A DNA stretch of 64,000 nt from Fictibacillus barbaricus (GCF_014635025.1 NZ_BMCE01000002.1:496001-560000), one strand, 5' to 3'. Shown: positions 53,795 to 63,792, counted from the first letter of the stretch. Made by a program: numbers and translations. The notes: a model not told the origin generated them from the sequence alone.

Positions 53795-54556
53795 TTATTT
53801 CTTTAAAAATTCCTCTACTCTTCTATGATGATCATCAGACGCCCAGAGCTTTGCACACCTTTTAATCTCGAGCTGTACATTATTCTTGATCTTCTGTTGA
53901 TCATATCTTTGAAGCTGGAGGGTTTTATATGATGATATGACTCCCAAAGGCTGCATTGTATAGCGTTGCAAGTAACGTTCAGCCTCTTTTTTGCCGCTGC
54001 TTTTGATCACATATTGTATAAACCCGCGATCCATTCCTTGTTTTGCAGTAACAGGAGTTGAACTGTACAAAAGATCCATGGCTTCGGTCTGGCCAATCCT
54101 CTCTAGCAGATAAGTTCCCCCGCCCCAGCCTGTTGTAATTCCTAATCTCCCTTGAATGAAACCTACTTTTGCCTCTGCCCGTGCAAGTCTAATATCACAG
54201 GCAGCTGCAATCTCACACCCTCCACCTACTGCTGAACCATTTAAAAGCGCAACGGTAGGCTTTGGAAAGAAGAATATATCCTGAAGGATTGATCCCATTT
54301 GAGAAAGCATTACATAGGCTTGTTCTTCTGTCTTAAGAGAATGAAAGGCAGTCAGGTCCCCTCCTGAGCAAAAAGCTTTTGGACCTGTTCCTGTTATAAC
54401 AAGCACTTTTATTTCCTCATCACTCTTGGCATGATCCAAAAAAAAGGATAATTTTTTCATCACATCATAGTTTATAGCATTTCTTACTTCTGGCCGATTT
54501 AACGTAATCCAGCCGATCCCATTCTTTTTTTCCCAAATTACAGGTTGTTCACTCAC
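53795..54556 (-). CDS. Enoyl-CoA hydratase/isomerase (crotonase) family protein
   Basis: This 253-residue crotonase-fold protein has the oxyanion-hole blocks AFCSGGDL (about 62-69) and NGSAVGGGCEIAAACD (about 105-120), with Glu in GGGCE at the position of the first catalytic Glu of hydratases. The second catalytic Glu region reads FIQGRLGITTGWGGG with no Glu, which argues against a classical hydratase and is closer to decarboxylase-like members. The start is a GTG at 54556 after GGAGGTG. It lies between rpmF and gerR. Confidence 0.87.
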   Translation of the reverse strand: MSEQPVIWEKKNGIGWITLNRPEVRNAINYDVMKKLSFFLDHAKSDEEIKVLVITGTGPKAFCSGGDLTAFHSLKTEEQAYVMLSQMGSILQDIFFFPKPTVALLNGSAVGGGCEIAAACDIRLARAEAKVGFIQGRLGITTGWGGGTYLLERIGQTEAMDLLYSSTPVTAKQGMDRGFIQYVIKSSGKKEAERYLQRYTMQPLGVISSYKTLQLQRYDQQKIKNNVQLEIKRCAKLWASDDHHRRVEEFLKK

Positions 54557-54602
54557 TATCTACACCTCCGGGTCAAAGAAAACGCTTTATTTATGTATAT
54601 GA

Positions 54603-54632
54603 AAAAACAGGAAGCCTATAGCTCCCTGTTTT
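54603..54632 (-). terminator. Terminator after rpmF
   Basis: AAAAACAGG and CCCTGTTTTT arms lie four bases after the rpmF stop; on the minus strand they end in TTTTTT. This closes the ylbN-rpmF transcript. Confidence 0.82.
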
Positions 54633-54635
54633 TCA

Positions 54636-54809
54636 TTACTTGCTTACTACTTCTTTACCTTTGTAAGATCCACACTCACGGCAAACGCGGTGAGATAACT
54701 TGTATTCTCCGCACTGTGGACACTTTACCATACCAGGCATGGAAAGCTTGTAGTGTGTACGACGCTTCGCTTGGCGAGTTTGAGAAGTTCTGCGAAAAGG
54801 TACTGCCAT
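54636..54809 (-). CDS. rpmF: 50S ribosomal protein L32 (zinc-ribbon form)
   Basis: A 57-residue protein: [20 protein letters not shown] at the N-terminus, then a zinc ribbon with C30, C33, C43 and C46 (KCPQCG and CRECG) and a KGKEVV tail. This is the C+ form of L32, as in B. subtilis RpmF. The ATG at 54809 follows a strong AAGGAGGTG site. It lies directly after ylbN, an association conserved from Firmicutes to Proteobacteria (yceD-rpmF). The overlapping plus-strand frame is a shadow. Confidence 0.97.
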   Translation of the reverse strand: MAVPFRRTSQTRQAKRRTHYKLSMPGMVKCPQCGEYKLSHRVCRECGSYKGKEVVSK

Positions 54810-54863
54810 TTTGTATCCACCTCCTTAAAGGTCTTGAAAGAATCATTATAACCCATTCTTTCA

Positions 54864-55379
54864 CTATTTGTCTTCGTCAAAAAATTTAGCCAGACCTGCT
54901 AAACGGGGATCAACCCGGTTATTTCGGTCTTCATCCGTAACCCTCTGCCATCCTTTTCCTTCATTTGGAGCAGGACTGTCTGTCACATCAGCAGCCGTAA
55001 TTTTCAACGGTTTTTCAAGCAAAATATGCTCTTCGATGACAGGCAGAAGGTCAACGTAATGTCCTTCAACTTTATGAAGGCTTTCTTCATCTTCGTATTC
55101 CGTATAGTTCGGATCGAAAATAAAAATTTCCGTCGTTTTTACCGAGAATGGAAATTCCACATCCACCAATGTGTTTGCACAAGGCAACACCATTTTTCCT
55201 TTTATATTTAAGTAAAAAGTGGCTTTCTGTTGGGTTACATCTGCATGACCCTCAACGTGCACGGGTTCAACGCTTCTGATTTCCGGGTCTTTTTCCATCA
55301 CACCGCTCGCATCAACATTTTGTTCAAACGTTAACGGTTTACGGTAAAAATTTTTTAATTCTTGTAGTGACCATTTCAT
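54864..55379 (-). CDS. ylbN: YceD/DUF177 family protein (YlbN)
   Basis: This 171-residue acidic protein has the DUF177 layout, including the central segment LPCANTLVDVEFPFSVKTTEIF and an acidic VEGHYVDLLPVIEEHILLEKP region. DUF177 proteins are linked to 23S rRNA maturation or abundance in bacteria and plants, and almost always precede rpmF, as here. The ATG at 55379 follows TTGAGGTGAT. Function in Bacilli is not settled. Confidence 0.92.
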   Translation of the reverse strand: MKWSLQELKNFYRKPLTFEQNVDASGVMEKDPEIRSVEPVHVEGHADVTQQKATFYLNIKGKMVLPCANTLVDVEFPFSVKTTEIFIFDPNYTEYEDEESLHKVEGHYVDLLPVIEEHILLEKPLKITAADVTDSPAPNEGKGWQRVTDEDRNNRVDPRLAGLAKFFDEDK

Positions 55380-55527
55380 GTCATTATCACCTCAAGGCAA
55401 CAGTAGTAATTATATCGGTCAAAATATAAAATGTCAATATATTATCTTTACAGTGACACTTTTGATTCTAAACTCTTTTTAGTACAATGTAAACAAGTAT
55501 ATCACTGCATGTAAGGGAGTGGAACTG

Positions 55528-56733
55528 TTGAAAGCAACAGGAGTTGTTGTAGAATATAATCCGTTTCACAATGGACATTACTATCATTTGCAGGAAACTA
55601 AAAACGTTTCAGGAGCAGACTGCGTAATCGCTGTTATGAGCGGTAATTTTCTTCAACGAGGAGAACCCGCACTTCTATCTAAATGGAAACGGACAAAAAT
55701 GGCCCTTTTGGGAGGTGCTGACCTTGTTATAGAACTTCCCTATTCTTTTGCAACAAGTCATGCACCACGCTTTGCGTATGGCAGCATTTATTTGCTGCAA
55801 TCTCTTGGTGCAGAATCTTTTTGTTTCGGAAGTGAATCAGGTGATGGAGCTTTATTTAACGAGACACATGACCTGGTGAACTCACAAAATTATACCTATC
55901 AAGCAAAGCTTCGTGAATTCATAGATACAGGGTTGTCTTACCCTTCAGCTGCTGCAAGAGCCTATGAAGCGTTAGAAACACCACTCGCACTTGATCTAAG
56001 CAAGCCAAACAACATTCTAGGCTTTGAATATGTTCGAGCAAGCCGTGAGCTCGGATTCCGCATTAAACCACTTACGATAAAAAGAAAAAATGCAGATTAT
56101 CATGATGTTCTGCTAGGAAAAGGAGATATCGCAAGTGCTACAGCCATAAGAGAAGCTGTTTTTTCAAGTGATATACGGAAAGCCAAACATTATATGCCTT
56201 CTTTCACGTTTGATTTACTGGCTGAAGAGCAATCTGTGAAAGGCACATTGATGAACTGGGAGCGGTTATACCCATTGCTTCGTTACCAACTATTATCTTC
56301 AAGTCCTAGCGAAATAAACACATTTTATGAGGTTGAAGAAGGATTAGAGTACCGAATGATTGATGCCATGAGGTCATGTGATTCGTTTGAATCCTTTATG
56401 AAGCAGTTAAAAACCAAAAGGTATACCTGGACAAGACTGCAGCGTGCATGCCTCCATGTTCTAAATAAAATTCGTAAAGAAGACATGTTAGCTCTATTGG
56501 AATCACCTCCAGGCTATATACGTGTTTTAGGCATGACTGGGAAAGGACGGGAATATTTAAGATCCGTTAAAAAATCAATAGATCTTCCTTTGGTAACAAC
56601 CGTTTCTAAACATGACTTTGCAGGATTGGAAATGGAAGCCAAGACATCTTTAGTGTATGCGCAAGGCGCTGTTAGGAATGTTCTGAGAGCTGAGAAAGAA
56701 GAGTTTAACACACCGCCAGTCATGGTGGAGTAA
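55528..56733 (+). CDS. tmcAL: TmcAL, tRNA(Met) cytidine acetate ligase
   Basis: This 401-residue orthologue of B. subtilis YlbM activates acetate with ATP to make N4-acetylcytidine at the wobble position of elongator tRNA-Met. The N-terminal nucleotidyltransferase domain has YNPFHNGH with the HxGH signature at 14-17, MSGNFLQRGEPA and LVIELPYSFA; later blocks include LSKPNNILGFEY, ASATAIRE and TKRYTWTRLQR. The TTG at 55528 follows AAGGGAG; the GTG three codons earlier overlaps that ribosome site and does not fit the family N-terminus. Confidence 0.93.
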   Translation: MKATGVVVEYNPFHNGHYYHLQETKNVSGADCVIAVMSGNFLQRGEPALLSKWKRTKMALLGGADLVIELPYSFATSHAPRFAYGSIYLLQSLGAESFCFGSESGDGALFNETHDLVNSQNYTYQAKLREFIDTGLSYPSAAARAYEALETPLALDLSKPNNILGFEYVRASRELGFRIKPLTIKRKNADYHDVLLGKGDIASATAIREAVFSSDIRKAKHYMPSFTFDLLAEEQSVKGTLMNWERLYPLLRYQLLSSSPSEINTFYEVEEGLEYRMIDAMRSCDSFESFMKQLKTKRYTWTRLQRACLHVLNKIRKEDMLALLESPPGYIRVLGMTGKGREYLRSVKKSIDLPLVTTVSKHDFAGLEMEAKTSLVYAQGAVRNVLRAEKEEFNTPPVMVE

Positions 56734-56780
56734 GATTGAGTTAAGCTGAGGAACCAGTGAGGTAAATAGGAATAGCTCAA

Positions 56781-57000
56781 AAACTCGGATTGCGCTCGTA
56801 AATTCCGGATTGCGCTCGTAAATTTCAGATTGCGCTCGTAAATTTCAGTTTGCGCTCGTAAATTTCAGTTTGCGCTCGTAAATTTCAGTTTGCGCTCGTA
56901 AATTTCAGATTGCGCTCGTAAATTTCAGATTGCGCTCGTAAATTTCAGATTGCGCTCGTAAATTTCAGATTGCACTCGTAAATTTCAGATTGCGCTCGTT
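56781..57000. repeat. Tandem array: 11 copies of a 20-bp unit
   Basis: Eleven uninterrupted 20-base units run in perfect register, unit 1 at 56781-56800 and unit 11 at 56981-57000. The core is ATTGCGCTCGTAAATTTCAG (phase arbitrary). Units 1-2 are diverged; units 4-6 carry GTT for GAT; unit 10 has TGCACTCG. There are no unique spacers, so it is not CRISPR. Together with the adjoining hairpin and the ylbL terminator it fills the 394-base gap between ylbM and ylbL; no gene is visible there. Confidence 0.95.
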
Positions 57001-57028
57001 CAGCGAGCATAGATGCCGCTGAACGAGC
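56994..57028. repeat. Inverted repeat at the end of the tandem array
   Basis: GCTCGTTCAGCG (56994-57005) and CGCTGAACGAGC (57017-57028) form a perfect 12-bp stem. Its first arm starts inside the last tandem unit (GCTCGT). The 11-base loop holds GCAT/ATGC, which can extend the stem. Confidence 0.88.
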
Positions 57029-57083
57029 AAAAATATTATCTAGAACCTACATACACTTTATAAAACTTCGCATAACGATAAAA

Positions 57084-57121
57084 ATGGATGCAGAAAGAAG
57101 CTTTGGCTCTTCTGCATCCAT
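57084..57121 (-). terminator. Terminator after ylbL
   Basis: A long ATGGATGCAGAA / TTCTGCATCCAT stem is followed on the minus strand by TTTTTATCG. On the plus strand it is followed by TTTCTTTTT, so it may act in both directions for ylbM and ylbL. Confidence 0.88.
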
Positions 57122-57127
57122 TTCTTT

Positions 57128-58171
57128 TTACAACTTTTCTAAATAATTTAATGCATCATCTAATGTTTTAACAGGAACGATCTTCATCTTTGATCCTATG
57201 TCTTTCTGTGCTTTCACTGCATCCTCATAATTGTTCCCGTCAACAGGTGCAAAGAAGATTTCAGCGCCCGCTTCATCTGCAGCTACAATCTTTTGCTGAA
57301 TGCCACCGATCGGCCCTACATTCTTTTGCAGGTCCATCGTTCCGGTACCCGCAATTTTCTTGCCATGTGTCAGGTCATCATCTCTCAGCTGGTCCAATAT
57401 TTCCAGCGTAAACATCAAACCTGCAGAAGGTCCTCCGATTTGGGAAGTATCGATTTTCACTTTCGGATCTGTTTCGATCGAAACATCTGCAACAGGAGAA
57501 GTTATACCAAGACCCGCTTTTGGCCCCTCATCTTGAATATATTTTTTCGGAAACTGTTCTATGTTCAAGCTTACATCCATTTTTTTATCACCGCGAAGAA
57601 TGGTTAGATCAACCTGATCACCAGCTTTTTTAGGAGCAAGGACATCAAGCAGCTTTTTAGTTTCCATAACAGGATTACTGTCAACTGCGACAATCTTATC
57701 TCCTACTTTTAATTTTTCTTCTGCCGGCATCCCTGACATAATTCCCGTTACATATACACCATGATATTTAATATCGACCTTTTTACCAGCTTCTTGATAC
57801 GCAACGATTGTTGCAGCGTGCTGTGAATCTTCCATCATCTGCAGCTGCCTCTGATTGTACTCTTCATCCGTTTCATCTTCACCTCTGATCTCTTCAGCGG
57901 GTATGACTTCACGGTAGTCGCTCATTTTTGCCCATATGTATTGCGGTATGTTAGCTGTACCTACTGAAACGGTTGTCAGCATAAACACTCCCTCGTCCTC
58001 ATCTCCATCTTGTACTGAAATGATTGGATCCAGTTCACGTGCATCACCTGGAGAGGTTATATAATAAGGGAGTGGATAAAATGCGATGAATGCAAAAACT
58101 AATAAAAACAGGATGATAAATTTGTTCTGTGAGAAAAAATTTCTTTTATTTCTTTTTTCTTCAATGGTCAT
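57128..58171 (-). CDS. ylbL: YlbL, membrane-anchored PDZ-Lon type serine protease
   Basis: This 347-residue protein has an N-terminal membrane helix (about 17-38), a PDZ domain at about 138-205 (GVYVTGIMSGMPAEEKLKVGDKIVAVDS) and a C-terminal Lon-like protease domain. The Ser-Lys dyad is Ser249 in GGPSAG and Lys294 in GGIQQK. In B. subtilis, YlbL and CtpA degrade the SOS division inhibitor YneA, releasing cells from DNA-damage arrest. It overlaps ylbK by 11 bases. Confidence 0.94.
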   Translation of the reverse strand: MTIEEKRNKRNFFSQNKFIILFLLVFAFIAFYPLPYYITSPGDARELDPIISVQDGDEDEGVFMLTTVSVGTANIPQYIWAKMSDYREVIPAEEIRGEDETDEEYNQRQLQMMEDSQHAATIVAYQEAGKKVDIKYHGVYVTGIMSGMPAEEKLKVGDKIVAVDSNPVMETKKLLDVLAPKKAGDQVDLTILRGDKKMDVSLNIEQFPKKYIQDEGPKAGLGITSPVADVSIETDPKVKIDTSQIGGPSAGLMFTLEILDQLRDDDLTHGKKIAGTGTMDLQKNVGPIGGIQQKIVAADEAGAEIFFAPVDGNNYEDAVKAQKDIGSKMKIVPVKTLDDALNYLEKL

Positions 58172-58955
58172 GCGATGACTCCTTCCACTTGTTGATCTTT
58201 TCTAAGATTTTGGGTACTTGTTTTCTTCCGGCTTCTTCTCCAATAGCGATTATATCATTTACGTCCTTAAAAGCTGTAGAACTGAACTGTTCAACCATGG
58301 GCCGGATCATGATATCCGCAGAGATTTCATGCCAGCGAACCATCTCACGCTGCATAATATCAATGCTTTGAATGATAACATCGAAGATAGAAGATACCTG
58401 GTGTTCTGCTTTAAAATGAGATATATCTACAGCGATGACTAGATCCGCTCCCATTTCCCTCGTCACTGAGACAGGAACACGATCAATGACTCCTCCATCC
58501 ACTAAAAGTTTCCCGTCTTTTTTTTCTGGCACCAGTATTCCTGGAATAGAAATGCTTGCACGAACGGCATCTGCAATTGAGCCGGTTCTAAATACAACTT
58601 TTTCACCCAGCAATAGATCAGTAGCAACGATCGCCAAAGGAATATCTGTTTGCTCTATACGTTTTTGTTTGGTAAGAAGTCTCACTAATTCTTTTATTTT
58701 TTTCCCCGTGATAAATCCCATCTTTGGAACAGTATAGTCCATGTAATATTTACGTTTGAAAAGTGTTGCCATACGGTATAAGTTTTCATCGCTATGGCCC
58801 ATGCAAACCATCGCACCAACTAAAGCTCCCATACTGCTACCTGCTACCATATCAATCGGAATTTGAGCTTCTCTTAATGCTTTTACTACACCAAGATGCG
58901 CAAACCCCCTGGCACCGCCAGAACCTAGAGCAAGTCCGATTTTCGGTTCTTTCAT
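58161..58955 (-). CDS. ylbK: Patatin-like phospholipase / NTE-family protein YlbK
   Basis: This 264-residue patatin-domain protein has the oxyanion GSGGARGFAHLG (11-22), nucleophile elbow GSSMG at 39-43 (Ser41) and the dyad Asp in DGG at 153-155. All residues needed for a Ser-Asp lipid acyl hydrolase are present; the lipid substrate is unknown. The ATG at 58955 follows AAAGGAGGAG; an in-frame start eight codons earlier precedes that site. Co-transcribed with ylbL. Confidence 0.92.
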   Translation of the reverse strand: MKEPKIGLALGSGGARGFAHLGVVKALREAQIPIDMVAGSSMGALVGAMVCMGHSDENLYRMATLFKRKYYMDYTVPKMGFITGKKIKELVRLLTKQKRIEQTDIPLAIVATDLLLGEKVVFRTGSIADAVRASISIPGILVPEKKDGKLLVDGGVIDRVPVSVTREMGADLVIAVDISHFKAEHQVSSIFDVIIQSIDIMQREMVRWHEISADIMIRPMVEQFSSTAFKDVNDIIAIGEEAGRKQVPKILEKINKWKESSHDH

Positions 58956-59080
58956 CCATTGCTCCTCCTTTAGTAGCACCGTCTTTTTTTAACATATGGT
59001 CTAAAGAGATTGGCTATACGTATAAATAAGGATGAGGACAAGTAAGTAATGTGGAATTTAGCGAGAGGAGCACTCCCCTT

Positions 59081-61360
<2,280 letters not shown>

Positions 61361-61448
61361 GTTTTTTCACCTGATTCTTTATCCGTTTTCCATTACCTAT
61401 CCTATCACAAGTATTCCTTATATCAAACAATCAAATCTTTAGTTATAA

Positions 61449-61478
61449 GTATAAGGCAAAATAAATGAGGTCATACTA
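61449..61478 (+). promoter_or_regulatory. Forespore promoter of csfG (sigma-F/sigma-G)
   Basis: GTATA (61449-61453) followed 15 bases later by GGTCATACTA (61469-61478) fits sigma-F (GGnnAnAnTn -10). With an 18-base spacer it also reads GTATA-CATACTA, which fits sigma-G (GnATR-N18-CATnnTA). The expected start point is near 61485. Confidence 0.72.
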
Positions 61479-61484
61479 CTTATA

Positions 61485-61632
61485 ACAACATCAACGAACG
61501 ATGTTGTTGCCAACCGCGGAGAAGACTTACTCCCCATAAGTTCTTCATCCGGTTTCTCCTCTCCCATCGCCTTTAAACAGAAGTGATTTTGTTTTAAAGG
61601 CAACCTGCAGTATTTTGCTGCAGGTTTTTTTT
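61485..61632 (+). ncRNA. csfG: CsfG-like forespore small RNA
   Basis: About 148 bases of densely folded, non-coding sequence. Consecutive hairpins are AACAACATC/GATGTTGTT (61484-61508), a bulged stem AACCG...CGGTT (61512-61554), GCCTTTAAA/TTTAAAGGC (61569-61601) and the terminator AACCTGCAG/CTGCAGGTT with eight T (61602-61632). Unpaired pyrimidine stretches occur at 61530-61536 and 61554-61565. B. subtilis CsfG, a sporulation-specific sRNA conserved in endospore formers, lies between ylbG and ylbH under sigma-F/sigma-G control. Position, promoter and size agree here; the identification is by synteny, not sequence search. It occupies most of the gap between rsmD and the next gene. Confidence 0.78.
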
Positions 61633-61701
61633 ATTGTTTAAAGCTCTTTATGCTAGTTAGCTATTATGCTACATTGAGGTAGTAGAAAGGGGGATGAACT
61701 T

Positions 61702-62079
61702 ATGATCCAACGATTTATTGAGCTTGGAGAAGGGTATTCAGATTTATATGAACTTCTTGAGATCATGGAGTCCAATAAACACCGAGTTTCACAGCTCTTG
61801 TGTCTGAAAGTAAAAAAAGAAGATAAAATATTCGCATCATTCGTAGCCGTATTGCAGCCTGCTTCTGAAGGGAAATTTCAACCACTATACATTTGCAGAG
61901 AGGGAATCCCATTCCCATCAAAACGGTACGGACTATTCGAATCAAAAGCAGCTCAGATCAATAAAGATATTATATCGTTTGATGTAAAACCTTCAACTGA
62001 TTTTGCGGAGACCGAACTTTTCTTTCATTATCTGATTGGGATCTTGCGATTAAATTACTTAATTCCTCCATTAACGTAA
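61702..62079 (+). CDS. Conserved Bacillaceae protein of unknown function
   Basis: A soluble 125-residue protein, with helices at the N-terminus (FIELGEGYSDLYELLEIME), a beta-rich middle (KIFASFVAVLQPASEG) and the distinctive FQPLYICREGIPFPSKRYGLFE. I recall similar Bacillus proteins annotated DUF7147 or, doubtfully, methylthioribose kinase; nothing kinase-like is visible. The ATG follows AAAGGGGGATG. It lies 70 bases after the csfG terminator and shares a bidirectional terminator with ylbG. Base use is like its neighbours. Confidence 0.85.
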   Translation: MIQRFIELGEGYSDLYELLEIMESNKHRVSQLLCLKVKKEDKIFASFVAVLQPASEGKFQPLYICREGIPFPSKRYGLFESKAAQINKDIISFDVKPSTDFAETELFFHYLIGILRLNYLIPPLT

Positions 62080-62083
62080 AAAA

Positions 62084-62112
62084 ACAGGCAGCTGCTACAT
62101 TAGCCTGCCTGT
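62084..62112. terminator. Bidirectional terminator between the unknown gene and ylbG
   Basis: ACAGGCAG / CTGCCTGT arms flanked by an A-run on the left and TTTTTT on the right can end both convergent genes. Confidence 0.87.
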
Positions 62113-62115
62113 TTT

Positions 62116-62391
62116 TTAAATACCCATCTTGTAGTCATACTCTTTTGCTTTATCAACAATTTTACTTTCATACTCTGTTTTAATTTCTGGTTTATGAGAC
62201 CTTTTTACTTCTTTAACGAAATGTAAAGATTGAAGCTTTGCTGCTATCTCATCAACTTTGTTTCCATCACAGTACAACACAGCATATTTAAGTCTTCTTG
62301 AAACATAATGAACATTTCCATAGCGTCTTAATTGCTTTGAAAACTTTAAAGAATGAAGAAAAACTGAAAGACCGCGACGATTACCTATCAT
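62116..62391 (-). CDS. ylbG: YlbG, UPF0298 family protein
   Basis: A 91-residue protein, nearly the same length as B. subtilis YlbG, sharing [34 protein letters not shown] and the C-terminal [12 protein letters not shown]. The function is unknown. A longer open frame extends upstream, but the ATG at 62391 follows AAGGGG by eight bases and matches the family start; the extra upstream codons are non-coding. Confidence 0.93.
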   Translation of the reverse strand: MIGNRRGLSVFLHSLKFSKQLRRYGNVHYVSRRLKYAVLYCDGNKVDEIAAKLQSLHFVKEVKRSHKPEIKTEYESKIVDKAKEYDYKMGI

Positions 62392-62473
62392 TTTGAAAGC
62401 CCCTTTTATACTTAATTCATACATCAATATATTACTCAGAAATTTACTATCGTTTAATAGGATGTGATGTATT

Positions 62474-62797
62474 TTGGACTTGAATGACATTTGGGAGGAT
62501 TTTCTAAATCGGATAACCCTTGATCCCGCTATCATTTTTATTGAAAAAAAATTAATGGCCGGAATCCCTTTCGTTTATGTAAATGTACTTCCACATGTGT
62601 CTTTAGATGAGTCAACAGATGCTGTCAAAAAACACGCTGTAAAAGCAATGAAAGGGAAACGGCTCACATTAAACCTCCACTTTGTGAGATCAGAGGAAAA
62701 TCTGTATGTCTATCGAATGCGTTTTTTAGTTCCTCAGGAGAAAATGTTCTGCTGTGGAAACTTATGCTTCGACTGCATACGTTTTAAAGAAAATTAG
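62474..62797 (+). CDS. Small protein with C-terminal CCGNxCxxC motif, unknown function
   Basis: A 107-residue frame on the plus strand, between ylbG and ylbF, which both run on the minus strand. Start TTG at 62474, preceded by AGGATGTGATG, a moderate ribosome site. The body is basic and mixed alpha/beta ([40 protein letters not shown]). It ends in four cysteines, C93, C94, C98 and C101, in a CCGNxCxxC arrangement like that of the oxidoreductase-like (CCG-x-G-C-x-x-C) domain, which suggests metal binding. It ends five bases before the convergent ylbF stop. No orthologue recalled in B. subtilis. Confidence 0.68.
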   Translation: MDLNDIWEDFLNRITLDPAIIFIEKKLMAGIPFVYVNVLPHVSLDESTDAVKKHAVKAMKGKRLTLNLHFVRSEENLYVYRMRFLVPQEKMFCCGNLCFDCIRFKEN

Positions 62798-62802
62798 TAT
62801 TG

Positions 62803-63237
62803 CTATGCACACCCGCATGATCCGCCAGAACCACAACCGCCACTGCATGAACTCTCATCAAAGAATGGATTTCCGGTAGGGACTTTAATCTGCTCAGACA
62901 CACTATCAGCAATTATCCTGCTGCATTCCATAAGAAGTTTTTCTAGTTCTCTTTCTGCTTTTTTAAACTGAGCTATCTTTTCATGAAAATCCAGCTCTCG
63001 TTTAAATTTGCGAATCTCTGTTGACACGGTGTGATAGTCAGGATGGTATCTCCCGAATCGCTGGACTTCATCATACTTCTCTTTCATTTGTGCAAAACGG
63101 GCAATCATATTCTGTGCTTCAGTATCCTGCTCCAAAATATTTTTTGATTCTCTATATGCGATTGCAATGCTTGAATTCGACACCATTTCAGCTAATGATA
63201 AAGATTCTTCAAACAATACAACTTGATCTAAACTCAT
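62803..63237 (-). CDS. ylbF: YlbF (RicF), subunit of the Fe-S Y-complex
   Basis: With YmcA (RicA) and YaaT (RicT), YlbF forms an iron-sulfur complex that governs RNase Y-dependent mRNA processing and is required for competence, biofilm formation and sporulation. The 144-residue helical protein has the Com_YlbF domain (ALxxAEMVSNSSIAIAYRESK-like start, QDTEAQNMIARFAQMKEKYDEVQ) and a Cys/Gly-rich tail with C131, C135, C141 and C143, consistent with cluster binding. The ATG follows GGGAGGTG. Confidence 0.94.
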   Translation of the reverse strand: MSLDQVVLFEESLSLAEMVSNSSIAIAYRESKNILEQDTEAQNMIARFAQMKEKYDEVQRFGRYHPDYHTVSTEIRKFKRELDFHEKIAQFKKAERELEKLLMECSRIIADSVSEQIKVPTGNPFFDESSCSGGCGSGGSCGCA

Positions 63238-63332
63238 ACGTCACACCTCCCTTTAGGTATGAGGTTTCCTATCTATTATAGCGGATATTGGGCGGACTTA
63301 AAAGTATAGCTGTTTTCATTCACAAAATAAAA

Positions 63333-63356
63333 AACTCTTCTTAATATAGAAGAGTT
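63333..63356 (-). terminator. Terminator after the membrane-anchored unknown gene
   Basis: AACTCTTC / GAAGAGTT arms at the stop codon are followed on the minus strand by TTTTTTATTTTG. Confidence 0.85.
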
Positions 63357-63792
63357 AACGAATGTGTACCACTATATTTTTCTTTATACCGTAGTCTGTT
63401 CCATCCTTTTTCTTCAACTGCAGGGTGATTTTTTGTTTTCCCTGATTCATTTTTTCTAAGATAAACATGGATTGGTTAGCATTCATTCTCCATTTTCCAT
63501 TAACAAAAACGGCAATATATCCATCTTTATTACCAGGTGTTTTTGTCAGACTGCCTTGAAAAGAAAACCTTGGGATAATATTTTCAATATAGATCCGATG
63601 TTTTTTAACATGATAGTTTACAGCCCAATCTTTTTCCATTAAAGGATACGAAGATGCCTCTAAAGCCGTTTCGGATTGATTTACTTGTGCATCTCTTTTG
63701 CTTTTTGTTTCTATAGTCATTGTAAATAACGAAATAACGAGTACGACTAGTAATCCTGCAGCAGCATAGATCATTCTTTTCTTTTTGTTCAT
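63355..63792 (-). CDS. Membrane-anchored protein of unknown function
   Basis: A 145-residue protein with a Lys-rich N-terminus and one hydrophobic helix (about 7-26, IYAAAGLLVVLVISLFTM), without a lipobox or clear signal-peptidase site. The remainder is predicted extracytoplasmic and beta-rich (RIYIENIIPRFSFQGSL, GYIAVFVNGKWRMN, KITLQLKKKDG). The ATG at 63792 follows AAGGAGTGG; a GTG four codons earlier is within that site. It sits between the ylbF and ylbE-like genes, with no counterpart recalled in B. subtilis. Confidence 0.8.
   Translation of the reverse strand: MNKKKRMIYAAAGLLVVLVISLFTMTIETKSKRDAQVNQSETALEASSYPLMEKDWAVNYHVKKHRIYIENIIPRFSFQGSLTKTPGNKDGYIAVFVNGKWRMNANQSMFILEKMNQGKQKITLQLKKKDGTDYGIKKNIVVHIR

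Noticed and set aside
54545-54889. 114-codon plus-strand frame
   Set aside because: It lies antisense to rpmF, a certain 57-residue ribosomal protein gene with a strong ribosome site.
56781-57000. Possible CRISPR array
   Set aside because: Repeats are contiguous 20-mers with no unique spacers, and no cas genes are present.
61485-61632. Riboswitch leader for the gene at 61702
   Set aside because: No metabolite-aptamer consensus was recognised and a forespore promoter plus full terminator fit a free-standing sRNA better; attenuation is not fully excluded.
62392-62535. N-terminal extension of ylbG
   Set aside because: The family start and the AAGGGG ribosome site both point to 62391.
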